From the NCBI RefSeq assembly GCF_002531935.1, contig NZ_NWSV01000030.1, forward strand, positions 1 through 64,000: a DNA stretch of 64,000 nucleotides. The letters are read 5' to 3'. The notes under the pieces are model-generated. The model was not told the DNA's origin. It saw only the letters and a program-made list of their open reading frames with translations, and made no database searches. Shown here one piece after another: positions 34,547 through 43,160 of this stretch. This DNA is from Rhizobium chutanense. GTDB lineage: Bacteria > Pseudomonadota > Alphaproteobacteria > Rhizobiales > Rhizobiaceae. The translations under genes and the position numbers were made by a program. The first letter of the stretch is position 1. Every line of letters begins with the position of its first letter.

Positions 34547-36526
34547 ATGACGAAGTCTTTCAGCTTCGGTCTTTTGACCGCGTCCATGCTGGCGCTGAGC
34601 GCGGGCGCCGCCTTTGCGGATTACGAACTCAATATTCTTCACATCAACGATTTCCATTCGCGCATCGAATCGATCAACAAGTTCGACTCCACCTGCTCGG
34701 CCGAAGAAGAAGGCAAGAACGAATGCTTCGGCGGTGCAGCCCGCCTGAAGACCGCGATCGATCAACGCCGTCAGGCGCTATCCGGCAAGAACGTTCTCCT
34801 CCTGAATGCCGGCGACAATTTCCAGGGCTCGCTGTTCTACACGACCTATAAGGGCGCCGCCGAAGCCGAATTCCTGAACCTGATGAAGTTCGACGCCATG
34901 ACCGTCGGCAACCACGAATTCGACGACAGCGAAGACGGGCTTGCGACCTTTCTCGACAAGGTACAATTCCCCGTCGTCACCGCAAACGTCAAGGCGACAG
35001 CCGCCTCCAAGCTCGGCGACCGCATCAAGCCCTCGCTGGTGCTCAATGTCGGCGGCCAGAAAATCGGCATTGTCGGCGCCGTCACCAATGATACGGCGGA
35101 GCTTTCCTCCCCCGGCCCGAACGTCACAATCGCCGATGACGTCCAGAGCATCACATCAGCCGTTCAGGAGCTGAAAGGCCAGGGCGTCAACAAGATCATC
35201 GCACTCACCCATGTCGGCTATCCCCGCGATCTGGCCCTGATCGCCAAGATTCCCGATGTCGACATTGTCGTCGGCGGCCATTCCCATAGCCTGCTTTCCA
35301 ATACCGATCCCAAAGCCGAGGGTCCCTACCCGACGTTGGTCGACAATCCCGGCGGCTACAAGGTGCCGGTCGTTCAGGCCGCCTCCTACAGCAAGTATCT
35401 CGGCGATCTCGTCGTCAATTTCGACGATAACGGCGTCGTCAAGGATGCCAAGGGCGATCCGATCCTGATCGATTCCAGCTTTGCGCCCGATCCGGCCGTC
35501 ATTGCCCGCATCGCCGAACTGGCCAAACCGATCGAGGAACTGCGCAAGAAGGTCATCGGCTCCTCCGAAGCCCCGATCGACGGCGACCGCAAGGTCTGCC
35601 GCGTCAAGGAATGCTCGATGGGCAATCTGGTGGCCGACGCCATGCTCGATCGCACCAGGAACCAGGGCGTTACCATCGCCGTCCAGAACGGCGGCGGCCT
35701 GCGCGCGTCGATCGACGGCGGAGAAGTCACGCAGGGCGAGGTCATTACCGTCCTGCCCTTCCAGAACACGCTCGCAACGTTCGAGCTGACCGGTACTGAC
35801 ATCGTCAAGGCCCTCGAAAACGGAGTCAGTCAGATCGACCAGGGCGCCGGCCGCTTCCCGCAGGTTGCCGGCCTGAAATTTTCCTTCGACCAGTCCAAGC
35901 CTGTCGGCAGCCGTGTGAGCGATGTCCAGGTCAAGGATGGCGACAGCTTCGCTCCGATCGCTCCGGCCAAGAGCTACAAGGTCGCCACCAACAACTTCAT
36001 GCGATCAGGTGGCGATGGTTATTCGGTCTTCAAGGAAGGCCAGAACGCCTATGATTTCGGCCCGGATCTTGCCGATGTGACCGCCGGATATCTGGCCGCC
36101 CATTCGCCCTACAAGCCCTATACCGATGGGCGTGTCACCGAAATCGGCGCGACGGTAGCCCAGGCCCCCGCTGCCGAACCGGCGCCCCCCGCGCCGGCGG
36201 CACCTGCACCGACAAGCGAGCCTGCTCCCGCACCTGCGGCACCAGCCGCTCCCGCACCCGCCGCCGAGCCTGCCCCTGCTGCGCCTGCCCCGGCCACGCC
36301 GGCAGCACCCGCGCCTGCTGCGGAGCCGGCACCGGCACCGGCGGCTTCCGCACCTGCCGCGACGACGCCGTCCACCCACGTCATCGCAGCCGGCGACACC
36401 TTCTGGGATCTCGCCGTGACCTTCTACGGCGACGGCACGCTGTGGCGGAAGCTTTCGGATGCCAACGGCAAGCCGAACCCGCATCACCTGACGGTCGGCA
36501 AGGAAATCGAGGTTCCCGCCAAGTAA
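34547..36526 (+). CDS. 5'-nucleotidase/metallophosphatase with C-terminal LysM
   Basis: A 659-residue exported enzyme. The open frame begins at 34166, but the ATG at 34547 has CAGGAGAACAGGG upstream and starts a signal peptide (MTKSFSFGLLTASMLALSAG). The metallophosphatase part has D35 and H37 in HINDFHSR, NAGDNFQGS, VGNHEFD and VGGHSHS; the 5'-nucleotidase C-domain has VQNGGGLRASIDGGE. Then comes a Pro/Ala/Glu-rich linker of about 70 residues (roughly 540-605) and a LysM domain (HVIAAGDTFWDLAVTFYGDG). It hydrolyses nucleotides or other phosphoesters in the periplasm while anchored to peptidoglycan through LysM; the anchoring is inference. Confidence 0.93.
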   Translation: MTKSFSFGLLTASMLALSAGAAFADYELNILHINDFHSRIESINKFDSTCSAEEEGKNECFGGAARLKTAIDQRRQALSGKNVLLLNAGDNFQGSLFYTTYKGAAEAEFLNLMKFDAMTVGNHEFDDSEDGLATFLDKVQFPVVTANVKATAASKLGDRIKPSLVLNVGGQKIGIVGAVTNDTAELSSPGPNVTIADDVQSITSAVQELKGQGVNKIIALTHVGYPRDLALIAKIPDVDIVVGGHSHSLLSNTDPKAEGPYPTLVDNPGGYKVPVVQAASYSKYLGDLVVNFDDNGVVKDAKGDPILIDSSFAPDPAVIARIAELAKPIEELRKKVIGSSEAPIDGDRKVCRVKECSMGNLVADAMLDRTRNQGVTIAVQNGGGLRASIDGGEVTQGEVITVLPFQNTLATFELTGTDIVKALENGVSQIDQGAGRFPQVAGLKFSFDQSKPVGSRVSDVQVKDGDSFAPIAPAKSYKVATNNFMRSGGDGYSVFKEGQNAYDFGPDLADVTAGYLAAHSPYKPYTDGRVTEIGATVAQAPAAEPAPPAPAAPAPTSEPAPAPAAPAAPAPAAEPAPAAPAPATPAAPAPAAEPAPAPAASAPAATTPSTHVIAAGDTFWDLAVTFYGDGTLWRKLSDANGKPNPHHLTVGKEIEVPAK

Positions 36527-36549
36527 GACGATTTGTCCCGATGCCATTG

Positions 36550-36580
36550 GCCGGTCCGGGCTTTCCCGGGCCGGCTTTTC
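36550..36580 (+). terminator. Terminator of the 5'-nucleotidase gene
   Basis: GCCGGTCCGGG and CCCGGGCCGGC form an 11-bp stem with one G-U pair around CTTT (36550-36575), followed by TTTTC. It is 23 bp after the stop. Confidence 0.9.
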
Positions 36581-36649
36581 TTCCTATACGGTGAACCATG
36601 ATCCCGAGGCTGCGTATGAGCCGACGGAACAAAGAGCGTTGGGGCCAGA

Positions 36650-37684
36650 ATGACAACAGATATTTCACTCCGTCCGGCGGACCATCCGGCCGTCAAGTCA
36701 GGCAGGATCGGCGTTCTGCTGGTCAATCTCGGCACCCCCGACGGCACCGATTACATCTCGATGCGCCGCTATCTCAGGGAATTCCTGACCGATCGCCGCG
36801 TTATCGAATGGTCGCGTTGGAAGTGGTATCCGATCCTGTTCGGCATCGTCCTCAACAGACGCCCGCAGAAGGTCGGCAAGGCCTATGAGCTGATCTGGAA
36901 CAAGGAGAAAAACGAAAGTTATCTCCGCACCTACACGCGCAACCAATCGGAGCGGATGGCCGAGCGCCTGAAGGATCTCGCCGACGTCAGGGTCGACTGG
37001 GCGATGCGTTACGGCACGCCATCGATCGCCTCGCGCATCGAAGCGCTGAAGCAAGAAGGCTGCGACCGCATCGTGCTTTTCCCGCTTTATCCGCAATATG
37101 CGGCGGCGACGACCGCGACGGTCAACGACAAGGCCTTCCAGAAGCTGCTCACCATGCGCTGGCAGCCGGCGCTGCGCACCGTGCCCGACTATCATGACGA
37201 CGAGACCTATATCGAGGCACTCGCCCAATCCGTCGAAACGCACCTTTCGACGCTCGACTGGAAGCCGGAGATGCTGCTCGCCTCCTTCCACGGCATTCCG
37301 ATGTCCTATTTCAAAAAAGGCGATCCCTATTACTGCCAATGCCAGAAGACCGGCCGGCTGCTGCGGGAGCGCCTCGGGCTGACCAAAGAAAACTTCATGG
37401 TCACCTTCCAGTCCCGCTTCGGGCCGGAAGAATGGTTGCAGCCCTATACGGACAAGACCGTGGAGAAGCTCGCCCAGGACGGCGTCAAGCGCATCGCCGT
37501 CATCAATCCCGGCTTCGTCTCCGACTGTCTGGAAACGCTCGAGGAGATCGCCGAACAGGCTGCCCACTCCTTCCATGAGAATGGTGGCGAGAAGTTCGCG
37601 CATATCCCCTGCCTCAATGACGGCGAGGACGGCATGACGGTATTGGAAAAGGTCGTTCGCCGCGAGTTGCAGGGCTGGGTCTGA
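36650..37684 (+). CDS. hemH: Ferrochelatase
   Basis: A 344-residue ferrochelatase that inserts Fe(II) into protoporphyrin IX, the last step of haem synthesis. It begins IGVLLVNLGTPDGTDYISMR; the conserved FPLYPQYAAATTAT, the active-site His in LLASFHGIPMSYFKKGDPY, TFQSRFGPEEWLQPYT and the late Glu in PGFVSDCLETLEEI are present. CQCQK in the middle could be a cluster-like cysteine pair but the C-terminal [2Fe-2S] ligands of animal enzymes are absent. No clear ICE box or Irr site was seen upstream. Confidence 0.96.
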   Translation: MTTDISLRPADHPAVKSGRIGVLLVNLGTPDGTDYISMRRYLREFLTDRRVIEWSRWKWYPILFGIVLNRRPQKVGKAYELIWNKEKNESYLRTYTRNQSERMAERLKDLADVRVDWAMRYGTPSIASRIEALKQEGCDRIVLFPLYPQYAAATTATVNDKAFQKLLTMRWQPALRTVPDYHDDETYIEALAQSVETHLSTLDWKPEMLLASFHGIPMSYFKKGDPYYCQCQKTGRLLRERLGLTKENFMVTFQSRFGPEEWLQPYTDKTVEKLAQDGVKRIAVINPGFVSDCLETLEEIAEQAAHSFHENGGEKFAHIPCLNDGEDGMTVLEKVVRRELQGWV

Positions 37685-37869
37685 GAGACTCTCGAGAGAA
37701 AGCTGCGCCGGACAAATCGCCGGGTAACGGCCGGGTGACGTAGTCGAGACGGAACCTCCTTTTCACTTGGAGCCGGGGCGGTTGCGTCCTCATTTCTTCC
37801 TCGCAAATAACGTGCTAACTCACCACATCAGTTGGGCAGGCGCGCATGCGCCGATAGGAGGAATTCTTC

Positions 37870-38904
37870 ATGCTGTTCGGCGGCTTCGACATCGTCGTGA
37901 TCGTGCTTGTGATCTTCGTTATCCTGGTGCTTTTTGCCGGGATCAAGACCGTGCCGCAGGGCTACCGCTATACGATCGAGCGCTTCGGGCGTTATACCCG
38001 CACGCTGGAGCCCGGCCTCAACCTCATCACTCCCTTCATCGAGCGTGTCGGCGCCCGGATGAACGTGATGGAGCAGGTGCTGAACGTGCCGACCCAGGAG
38101 GTGATCACCAAGGACAATGCCTCGGTTTCTGCCGATGCCGTCGCCTTCTTTCAGGTGCTGAACGCCGCCCAGGCCGCCTATCAGGTCTCCCATCTCGAAA
38201 ACGCCATCCTCAATCTCACCATGACCAACATCCGCTCGGTCATGGGTTCCATGGATCTCGATGAACTGCTCTCCAACCGCGATGCGATCAACGACCGGCT
38301 GCTGCGCGTCGTTGACGAGGCGGTCCAGCCCTGGGGCATCAAGGTCACCCGCGTCGAGATCAAGGACATCCAACCGCCGCGCGACCTCGTCGATGCGATG
38401 GCCCGGCAGATGAAGGCGGAACGAGAAAAGCGCGCCCAGGTGCTGGAGGCCGAAGGTTCGCGCAACGCCCAGATCTTGAGAGCCGAAGGCGCCAAGCAGT
38501 CCGCGATCCTCCAGGCCGAAGGCCAGCGCGAGGCCGCCTTCCGCAACGCCGAAGCCCGTGAGCGCCTCGCCGAGGCCGAAGCCAAGGCAACGAAGATGGT
38601 CTCCGAAGCGATTGCCGCCGGCGACGTCCAGGCGATCAACTATTTCGTCGCCCAGAAATACACAGAAGCGCTGACCTCGATCGGTTCGGCGCCGAATTCG
38701 AAGATCGTCATGATGCCGATGGAAGCCTCTTCCATCCTGAGCTCGCTCGGCGGCATCGGCGCCATTGCCCGCGAAGTCTTCGGCGATGCCGGCAATCCGC
38801 CGGCCCCGCTCGCGCCGCCACGCTCGCGCCCTGCCCCGGTCCGTTCGACGCCGCCGATCAATCCGCCGAACCCCAATCCCTTCAACCCCGATCCGGAGCG
38901 CTAA
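37870..38904 (+). CDS. SPFH/Band-7 protein, QmcA-like
   Basis: A 344-residue inner-membrane protein: a single N-terminal helix (FDIVVIVLVIFVILVLFAGI), the SPFH domain (VPQGYRYTIERFGRYTRTLE, GLNLITPFIERV, MDLDELLSNRDAINDRLL, VEIKDIQPP) and a long Glu/Ala coiled coil (AEREKRAQVLEAEGSRNAQI). The Pro-rich tail after residue 310 is variable. A strong AGGAGGAATT precedes the ATG. It is paired with the NfeD gene 3 bp downstream, a classic stomatin/NfeD operon linked to membrane organisation and protein quality control with FtsH-type proteases. Confidence 0.93.
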   Translation: MLFGGFDIVVIVLVIFVILVLFAGIKTVPQGYRYTIERFGRYTRTLEPGLNLITPFIERVGARMNVMEQVLNVPTQEVITKDNASVSADAVAFFQVLNAAQAAYQVSHLENAILNLTMTNIRSVMGSMDLDELLSNRDAINDRLLRVVDEAVQPWGIKVTRVEIKDIQPPRDLVDAMARQMKAEREKRAQVLEAEGSRNAQILRAEGAKQSAILQAEGQREAAFRNAEARERLAEAEAKATKMVSEAIAAGDVQAINYFVAQKYTEALTSIGSAPNSKIVMMPMEASSILSSLGGIGAIAREVFGDAGNPPAPLAPPRSRPAPVRSTPPINPPNPNPFNPDPER

Positions 38905-38907
38905 GCC

Positions 38908-39363
38908 ATGCTGGCGAAGATCGTCGCCGAACTCGGTCCGTGGAGCTGGTGGGTCGCAGGCCTGGTGCTGCTTGCGGCGGAAATGATCGTTCCCGGCTTC
39001 TTCCTGGTCTGGATCGGTCTTGCCGCCCTGATCGTCGGCGCGCTGTCGCTGCTCTTCTGGGAGAGCGCCTTCTGGGTCTGGGAGTTGCAGGCAATCCTTT
39101 TTGCCGTACTTGCCGTTGCCTCGACCTTCGCCGGCCGCCGACTGACGCTGCGCAATGCCGCGACCGACGAACCCTTCCTCAATCAGCGCAGCGCGAGCCT
39201 CGTCGGCCGCACGGCGACGCTGCACGAGCCGATCCGCGAGGGCCGCGGCCGCATTCGTCTCGACGACACGCTGTGGCAGGTGATGGGACCCGATCTTCCC
39301 GTGGGAACGCAGGTGAAGGTGGTTTCGAGCAACGGCCGCGACCTCAGAGTCGAGCCGGTCTGA
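38908..39363 (+). CDS. NfeD-family membrane protein
   Basis: A 151-residue NfeD1b-type protein: two to three N-terminal helices (WWVAGLVLLAAEMIVPGFFL, IGLAALIVGALSLLFW, LQAILFAVLAVASTF) and a C-terminal OB-fold domain (LVGRTATLHEPIREGRGRIR, LPVGTQVKVVSSNGRDLRVE). It is the partner of the SPFH protein upstream, with GGAGCG overlapping that gene's end as ribosome binding site. It is convergent with kdsD, 14 bp away. Confidence 0.93.
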   Translation: MLAKIVAELGPWSWWVAGLVLLAAEMIVPGFFLVWIGLAALIVGALSLLFWESAFWVWELQAILFAVLAVASTFAGRRLTLRNAATDEPFLNQRSASLVGRTATLHEPIREGRGRIRLDDTLWQVMGPDLPVGTQVKVVSSNGRDLRVEPV

Positions 39364-39377
39364 TCAGACGGTTTCGA

Positions 39378-40373
39378 TCAGGCGACGCCGATCCGCAGCA
39401 AGTCGTGGAAATGCACCAGCCCGACCGGCCGGTTGTCGTCGTCGATGACGATCAGCGCACCGATGTGATGCTGGTTGAGCAGCGCGAGAGCAGCCGTCGC
39501 CAGCACTGTCTGCTTCACCGTCTTCGGCGTCTTGGTCATGATATCGTCGACGGCCAGCTCGGCGAGATTGCGCGACAGATTGCGCGCCATATCGCCTTCG
39601 GTGACGATGCCGCAGAGCCGCCCATCCGCGTCGAGCACGCCGACGCAACCGAAATGCTTGCGCGACAGCACCGTGACCGCCTCCGGCATCGGCGTGCCTT
39701 TGGCAACGAGCGGCAGCCGCTCGCCGGTATGCATGACATCGGCGACATGCATCAGGCTGGCGCCCAGCTTGCCGCCGGGATGGAAGACGTGGAAATCCGT
39801 GGCGGTAAAGCCGCGTGCTTCGAGCAGCGCCACCGCCAGCGCATCGCCGAGTGCAAGCTGCATCAGCGTCGAGGTTGTCGGTGCCAGGCCGTTGGGGCAG
39901 GCCTCCTGCTCGTTCGGCACCAGAAGGACAATATCGGCGGCAGTCGCAAGCGAAGACCGTTCGCTGCAGGTGATCGCGATCAGCGGAATGGAGAAGCGAC
40001 GCGTATAGGAGATGATGCTCTTGAGTTCGGCGCTCTCGCCGCCTTTGGAAATCGCCAAAACGACGTCGTCGCGTGCGATCATGCCGAGATCACCGTGATT
40101 GGCTTCAGCCGCATGCACGAAAAACGCGGGCGTTCCGGTCGACGCGAAGGTCGCCGCGAGCTTGGCGCCGATATGTCCGCTCTTGCCGACGCCGGTGACG
40201 ATGACCCGTCCGGAGATGTCGCCGATGGTCTCGACGGCCCGGGTGAACGGGCCGGCCAATCCATCGTCAAAGGCCTGTTCGAGTGCTTCAAGACCATGTC
40301 TTTCGGTCTCTATCGTGCGCTTTGCCGATTCAAGCACGCCGTTTTCAACGAGGTTTACCGCTCTTCTGTTCAT
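39378..40373 (-). CDS. kdsD: Arabinose-5-phosphate isomerase (KpsF/GutQ family)
   Basis: A 331-residue enzyme converting ribulose-5-phosphate to arabinose-5-phosphate, the first step towards KDO of lipopolysaccharide. An SIS domain (residues 40-175; VIVTGVGKSGHIGAKLAATF, HAAEANHGDLGMI, AISKGGESAEL) is followed by two CBS domains (VADVMHTGERLPLVAKG and VDDIMTKTPKTVKQTVLATA). Full family length with the catalytic His in SGHIG and EANHGDLGM conserved. The rest of the KDO pathway is not in the window. Confidence 0.94.
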   Translation of the reverse strand: MNRRAVNLVENGVLESAKRTIETERHGLEALEQAFDDGLAGPFTRAVETIGDISGRVIVTGVGKSGHIGAKLAATFASTGTPAFFVHAAEANHGDLGMIARDDVVLAISKGGESAELKSIISYTRRFSIPLIAITCSERSSLATAADIVLLVPNEQEACPNGLAPTTSTLMQLALGDALAVALLEARGFTATDFHVFHPGGKLGASLMHVADVMHTGERLPLVAKGTPMPEAVTVLSRKHFGCVGVLDADGRLCGIVTEGDMARNLSRNLAELAVDDIMTKTPKTVKQTVLATAALALLNQHHIGALIVIDDDNRPVGLVHFHDLLRIGVA

Positions 40374-40498
40374 GAAAATGCGTTAGACCTTTTCACTTTC
40401 CAAGTCCACCCCGCACACTTTCCGAAATGTGAACAGCGTCCGCCGCCGGCAACGAATGATTAACCACGAGGCTTTACCTTTGGGTAAGAACCGAAAGC

Positions 40499-42055
40499 AT
40501 GTCAGGCGCGAATTGCATGGGCCAGCCAAAACAGACGAGCAGTGTGACGCCGCTCCGCGCCATGAGCCGTGCCGTCTGCTTTACTGCGTTCGGCAGCCTG
40601 CTTCTCGGCCAGACGCCGGCTTTCGCGCAGTCCGCCTCGTTGCAGTCGGCGACCAGCCGCGCAGTCTCCTCCGAGAACAATCGCGCTACGGCCGGTGCGG
40701 CATCCGAAGCCGGTTTCGATGACGAGAGCGACGGTTTGACCACGCCGGCGGCAAACAGTGCAGCCACAACCGCGGACGATGCCCAAAGGCCTGCCATACC
40801 GGACGCGCAATCCGGCGACGACATTACCGGCTCCATCCTCGACGAGGACATTCGCCGGCTGAACACCCGCGAAGCGCCGATCGACGAGACGCTGCCGCGC
40901 CGCAAGGCTGCAGAAAGCGCCTCGACGGCGGAAACACCGGGCATTCCGATCGGCACCTTCGTGCTCCGCCCAAGCGTCACCCAAAGCATCAACACCGAGA
41001 CCACCAAGGACGGCAATACCAGAGAGCAGCGCGCCTTCCTCGAAACCGACGCGGCCGCGACGCTCACCTCGGACTGGGGCCTACACCAGCTAACCGTAAC
41101 CTCGGAAGGCGCCTGGCAGAAGAATATCAGCGGCGAAGGCGAAGAACAGCCTTCCTTCAAGATCAACAGCGACCTCAGGCTGGATCTTCCCGACGATACG
41201 GTCGCCCACCTGACCGCCGGTTATAATTTCTATCGGGAAGATACAGACGACCCCGACGCCATTGCCGATGCCGCGCAACAGTCCGACGTGCAGGAATTCA
41301 CCGCCGGCGCCTCCGTCCAACGCGATTTCGGCATCCTGCGCGGCACCACGGCACTGGCGCTCAGCCGCTCGATCTATTCCGATGCCACGCTTTCGAACGG
41401 CACGACCGTGACCTTGAGCGACCGCAACCAGACGACGGGCACGCTGCGCGGCCGCGTCGGTTATGAGCTGTCACCCGCGCTCATCCCCTTCATCGAAGCC
41501 ACGATCGGCCGCACGATCTACGACGAAACGCGCGACTCCGCCGGTTACGAACGTTCGGGCCACAGCTATGGCGCCAAGGCCGGCGTTGAAGTCGATCTCG
41601 GCGAAAAGCTCAAGGGTGAGGTTGGTGTCGGTTACGCGATGGCCGATTTTGAAGACAACCGTCTGTCTTCGATCGATACCGCGACGCTCGATGCGAGCCT
41701 GCTCTGGTCGCCGATCCGCGGCACCGACGTCAATTTCGATCTGCAGACGAGCATCCAGCCCTCGACCACGGCGGGCGAGAGCGGCTACGTCTCGCACGCC
41801 TTGACCACGACGGTCACCCACCAGCTGCGCGACAATCTGGTGGGCACGATGATCGGCGGCGTCATATGGCGCGATTACCCCACTGACAGCAGCATCAACG
41901 ACGAGCTCGTCTATACCGCTGCGACCGGGCTGACCTGGAACATCAACCGTTATCTCGATCTGACCAGCACACTCGGCTACGAGCTGACCACGCGCAAGGA
42001 CGGCGACGACTCGCAGCAATTCCGCGCCGGCGTCGGCCTGAAGCTGAAACGCTAG
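40499..42055 (+). CDS. Outer-membrane beta-barrel protein (BBP2-type)
   Basis: A 518-residue exported protein: Cys-containing signal region (MSRAVCFTAFGSLLLGQTPA), an Ala/Asp-rich segment to about residue 150, then a C-terminal 12-to-14-strand barrel with alternating aromatic strands (GLHQLTVTSEGAWQKN, TVAHLTAGYNFYRE, IPFIEATIGRTIYDETRD, VGVGYAMADFED). The domain resembles the putative beta-barrel porin-2 family. The final strand ends in AGVGLKLKR rather than Phe. The cargo is unknown. It is divergent from kdsD. Confidence 0.85.
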   Translation: MSGANCMGQPKQTSSVTPLRAMSRAVCFTAFGSLLLGQTPAFAQSASLQSATSRAVSSENNRATAGAASEAGFDDESDGLTTPAANSAATTADDAQRPAIPDAQSGDDITGSILDEDIRRLNTREAPIDETLPRRKAAESASTAETPGIPIGTFVLRPSVTQSINTETTKDGNTREQRAFLETDAAATLTSDWGLHQLTVTSEGAWQKNISGEGEEQPSFKINSDLRLDLPDDTVAHLTAGYNFYREDTDDPDAIADAAQQSDVQEFTAGASVQRDFGILRGTTALALSRSIYSDATLSNGTTVTLSDRNQTTGTLRGRVGYELSPALIPFIEATIGRTIYDETRDSAGYERSGHSYGAKAGVEVDLGEKLKGEVGVGYAMADFEDNRLSSIDTATLDASLLWSPIRGTDVNFDLQTSIQPSTTAGESGYVSHALTTTVTHQLRDNLVGTMIGGVIWRDYPTDSSINDELVYTAATGLTWNINRYLDLTSTLGYELTTRKDGDDSQQFRAGVGLKLKR

Positions 42056-42176
42056 CGCGGCGATACCTGCCCTATTGGCCACGCGCGAAAGCGTCTTCCG
42101 AAAGATCTGGGCGCCAATCGCGTCGACGCAACGTTTTGCCGCCGAGATATAGTCATCGCCACGATCTGCCACCCGC

Positions 42177-43028
42177 TCAGGCTGACGCTATCAGATCCTG
42201 CAGGATGCCAAGGATGCGACGGTGCTGATGGGCGTGACGTGTGCGGATGCTGGTTGCGGCATAGACCGTCTGTTGAATGGGTGGAGCGTCCTCTATCGGG
42301 AAAACGACACCCTCCTTTGCAAGTCGCGCAGCGCTGCTTTTCATGAGGTAGGCAGCGCCCCCCAGCGTCGTCAGCAGATCCGTGATGGCGATGTTCTGCC
42401 CCGACGCCAGCGGTGCTGCCGACAGATGCGGCAAAGCCAGCCTGTGGGCACGGTCGAAGGCCGGTGAATAGATGGCCTGAATATAGGTTTCGGGTCGAAG
42501 TGCGCCGACGGTGCAGGCGACGGTGCTGACCAGATTATATGTCATTTCCCCGATTCTTTCATAGTGAAGGTCGGGCAGGTAGTGCGGAGTATAGAGAACG
42601 GCCAGATCGAGATCTCCAACTGCGAGGTCTCGGTTCATCTGGTTCGAGTAGTCCGCTTCCAGGTAGATCGATGTCCCTGGCAGCTCGGCGCGGATCGCAG
42701 AAAGCCAGCGCCCGGCAAAGATTTCGGCAAGATCGTGTTGGATGCCAAGCCGCATGGATCGCTCATAGGCGCCCGCATTCTCGACCGCCCGACTTGCCTC
42801 ACGCCACTGGTATTGCAGAGCTTTCGCATGATCCAGGAAACGCAGGCCCGACGCCGTCGGTGCGGTGCCACCCTTGTTGCGGGTGAAGAGCTTTCGGTTG
42901 AATTGCGCCTCCAGCGCCTTGATGCGATGGGAAACGGTTGATTGCGTGATGTTTAGCCGCTCCGCCGTGCGGTTGAAGCTGCGGGTTTCCATCAGGTCGA
43001 GAAAAGTCTCGATGAGATCAATCTGCAT
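42177..43028 (-). CDS. LysR-family regulator of the demethylase cluster
   Basis: A 283-residue LysR protein. The minus-strand frame is open far upstream through the flavoprotein gene, but the Met at 43026-43028 begins the HTH directly (MQIDLIETFLDLMETRSFNR then TAERLNITQSTVSHRIKALE) and has GGAAAG before it. The effector domain carries LGIQHDLAEIFAGRW and YNLVSTVACTVGALRPETYI. It is divergent from the two flavoproteins and the Rieske gene with a perfect palindrome between them, so it is their likely regulator. Confidence 0.92.
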   Translation of the reverse strand: MQIDLIETFLDLMETRSFNRTAERLNITQSTVSHRIKALEAQFNRKLFTRNKGGTAPTASGLRFLDHAKALQYQWREASRAVENAGAYERSMRLGIQHDLAEIFAGRWLSAIRAELPGTSIYLEADYSNQMNRDLAVGDLDLAVLYTPHYLPDLHYERIGEMTYNLVSTVACTVGALRPETYIQAIYSPAFDRAHRLALPHLSAAPLASGQNIAITDLLTTLGGAAYLMKSSAARLAKEGVVFPIEDAPPIQQTVYAATSIRTRHAHQHRRILGILQDLIASA

Positions 43029-43072
43029 GTTCTTTCCGAGCTCACTGGCGAGGACAATTTTCGCATTATCTA

Positions 43073-43087
43073 ATCGAATTCTTCGAT
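43073..43087. promoter_or_regulatory. Candidate LysR operator of the demethylase cluster
   Basis: A perfect inverted repeat ATCGAA-TTC-TTCGAT in the 132-bp divergent gap. It contains the LysR signature T-N11-A (T43074 to A43086) and lies 45 bp before the LysR start, in an otherwise AT-rich stretch. Confidence 0.65.
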
Positions 43088-43160
43088 CAATAAAGCAAGT
43101 TCCCTCCGCTTGATGCCGCTCCTGTTCGTTGCCAGACTTGCCTTCGAACGAGGAGCAGCC

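Noticed and set aside
37700..37869. Iron-responsive (ICE/Irr) box near hemH
   Set aside because: No convincing TTTAGAA-type palindrome was found upstream of hemH or in the following gap.
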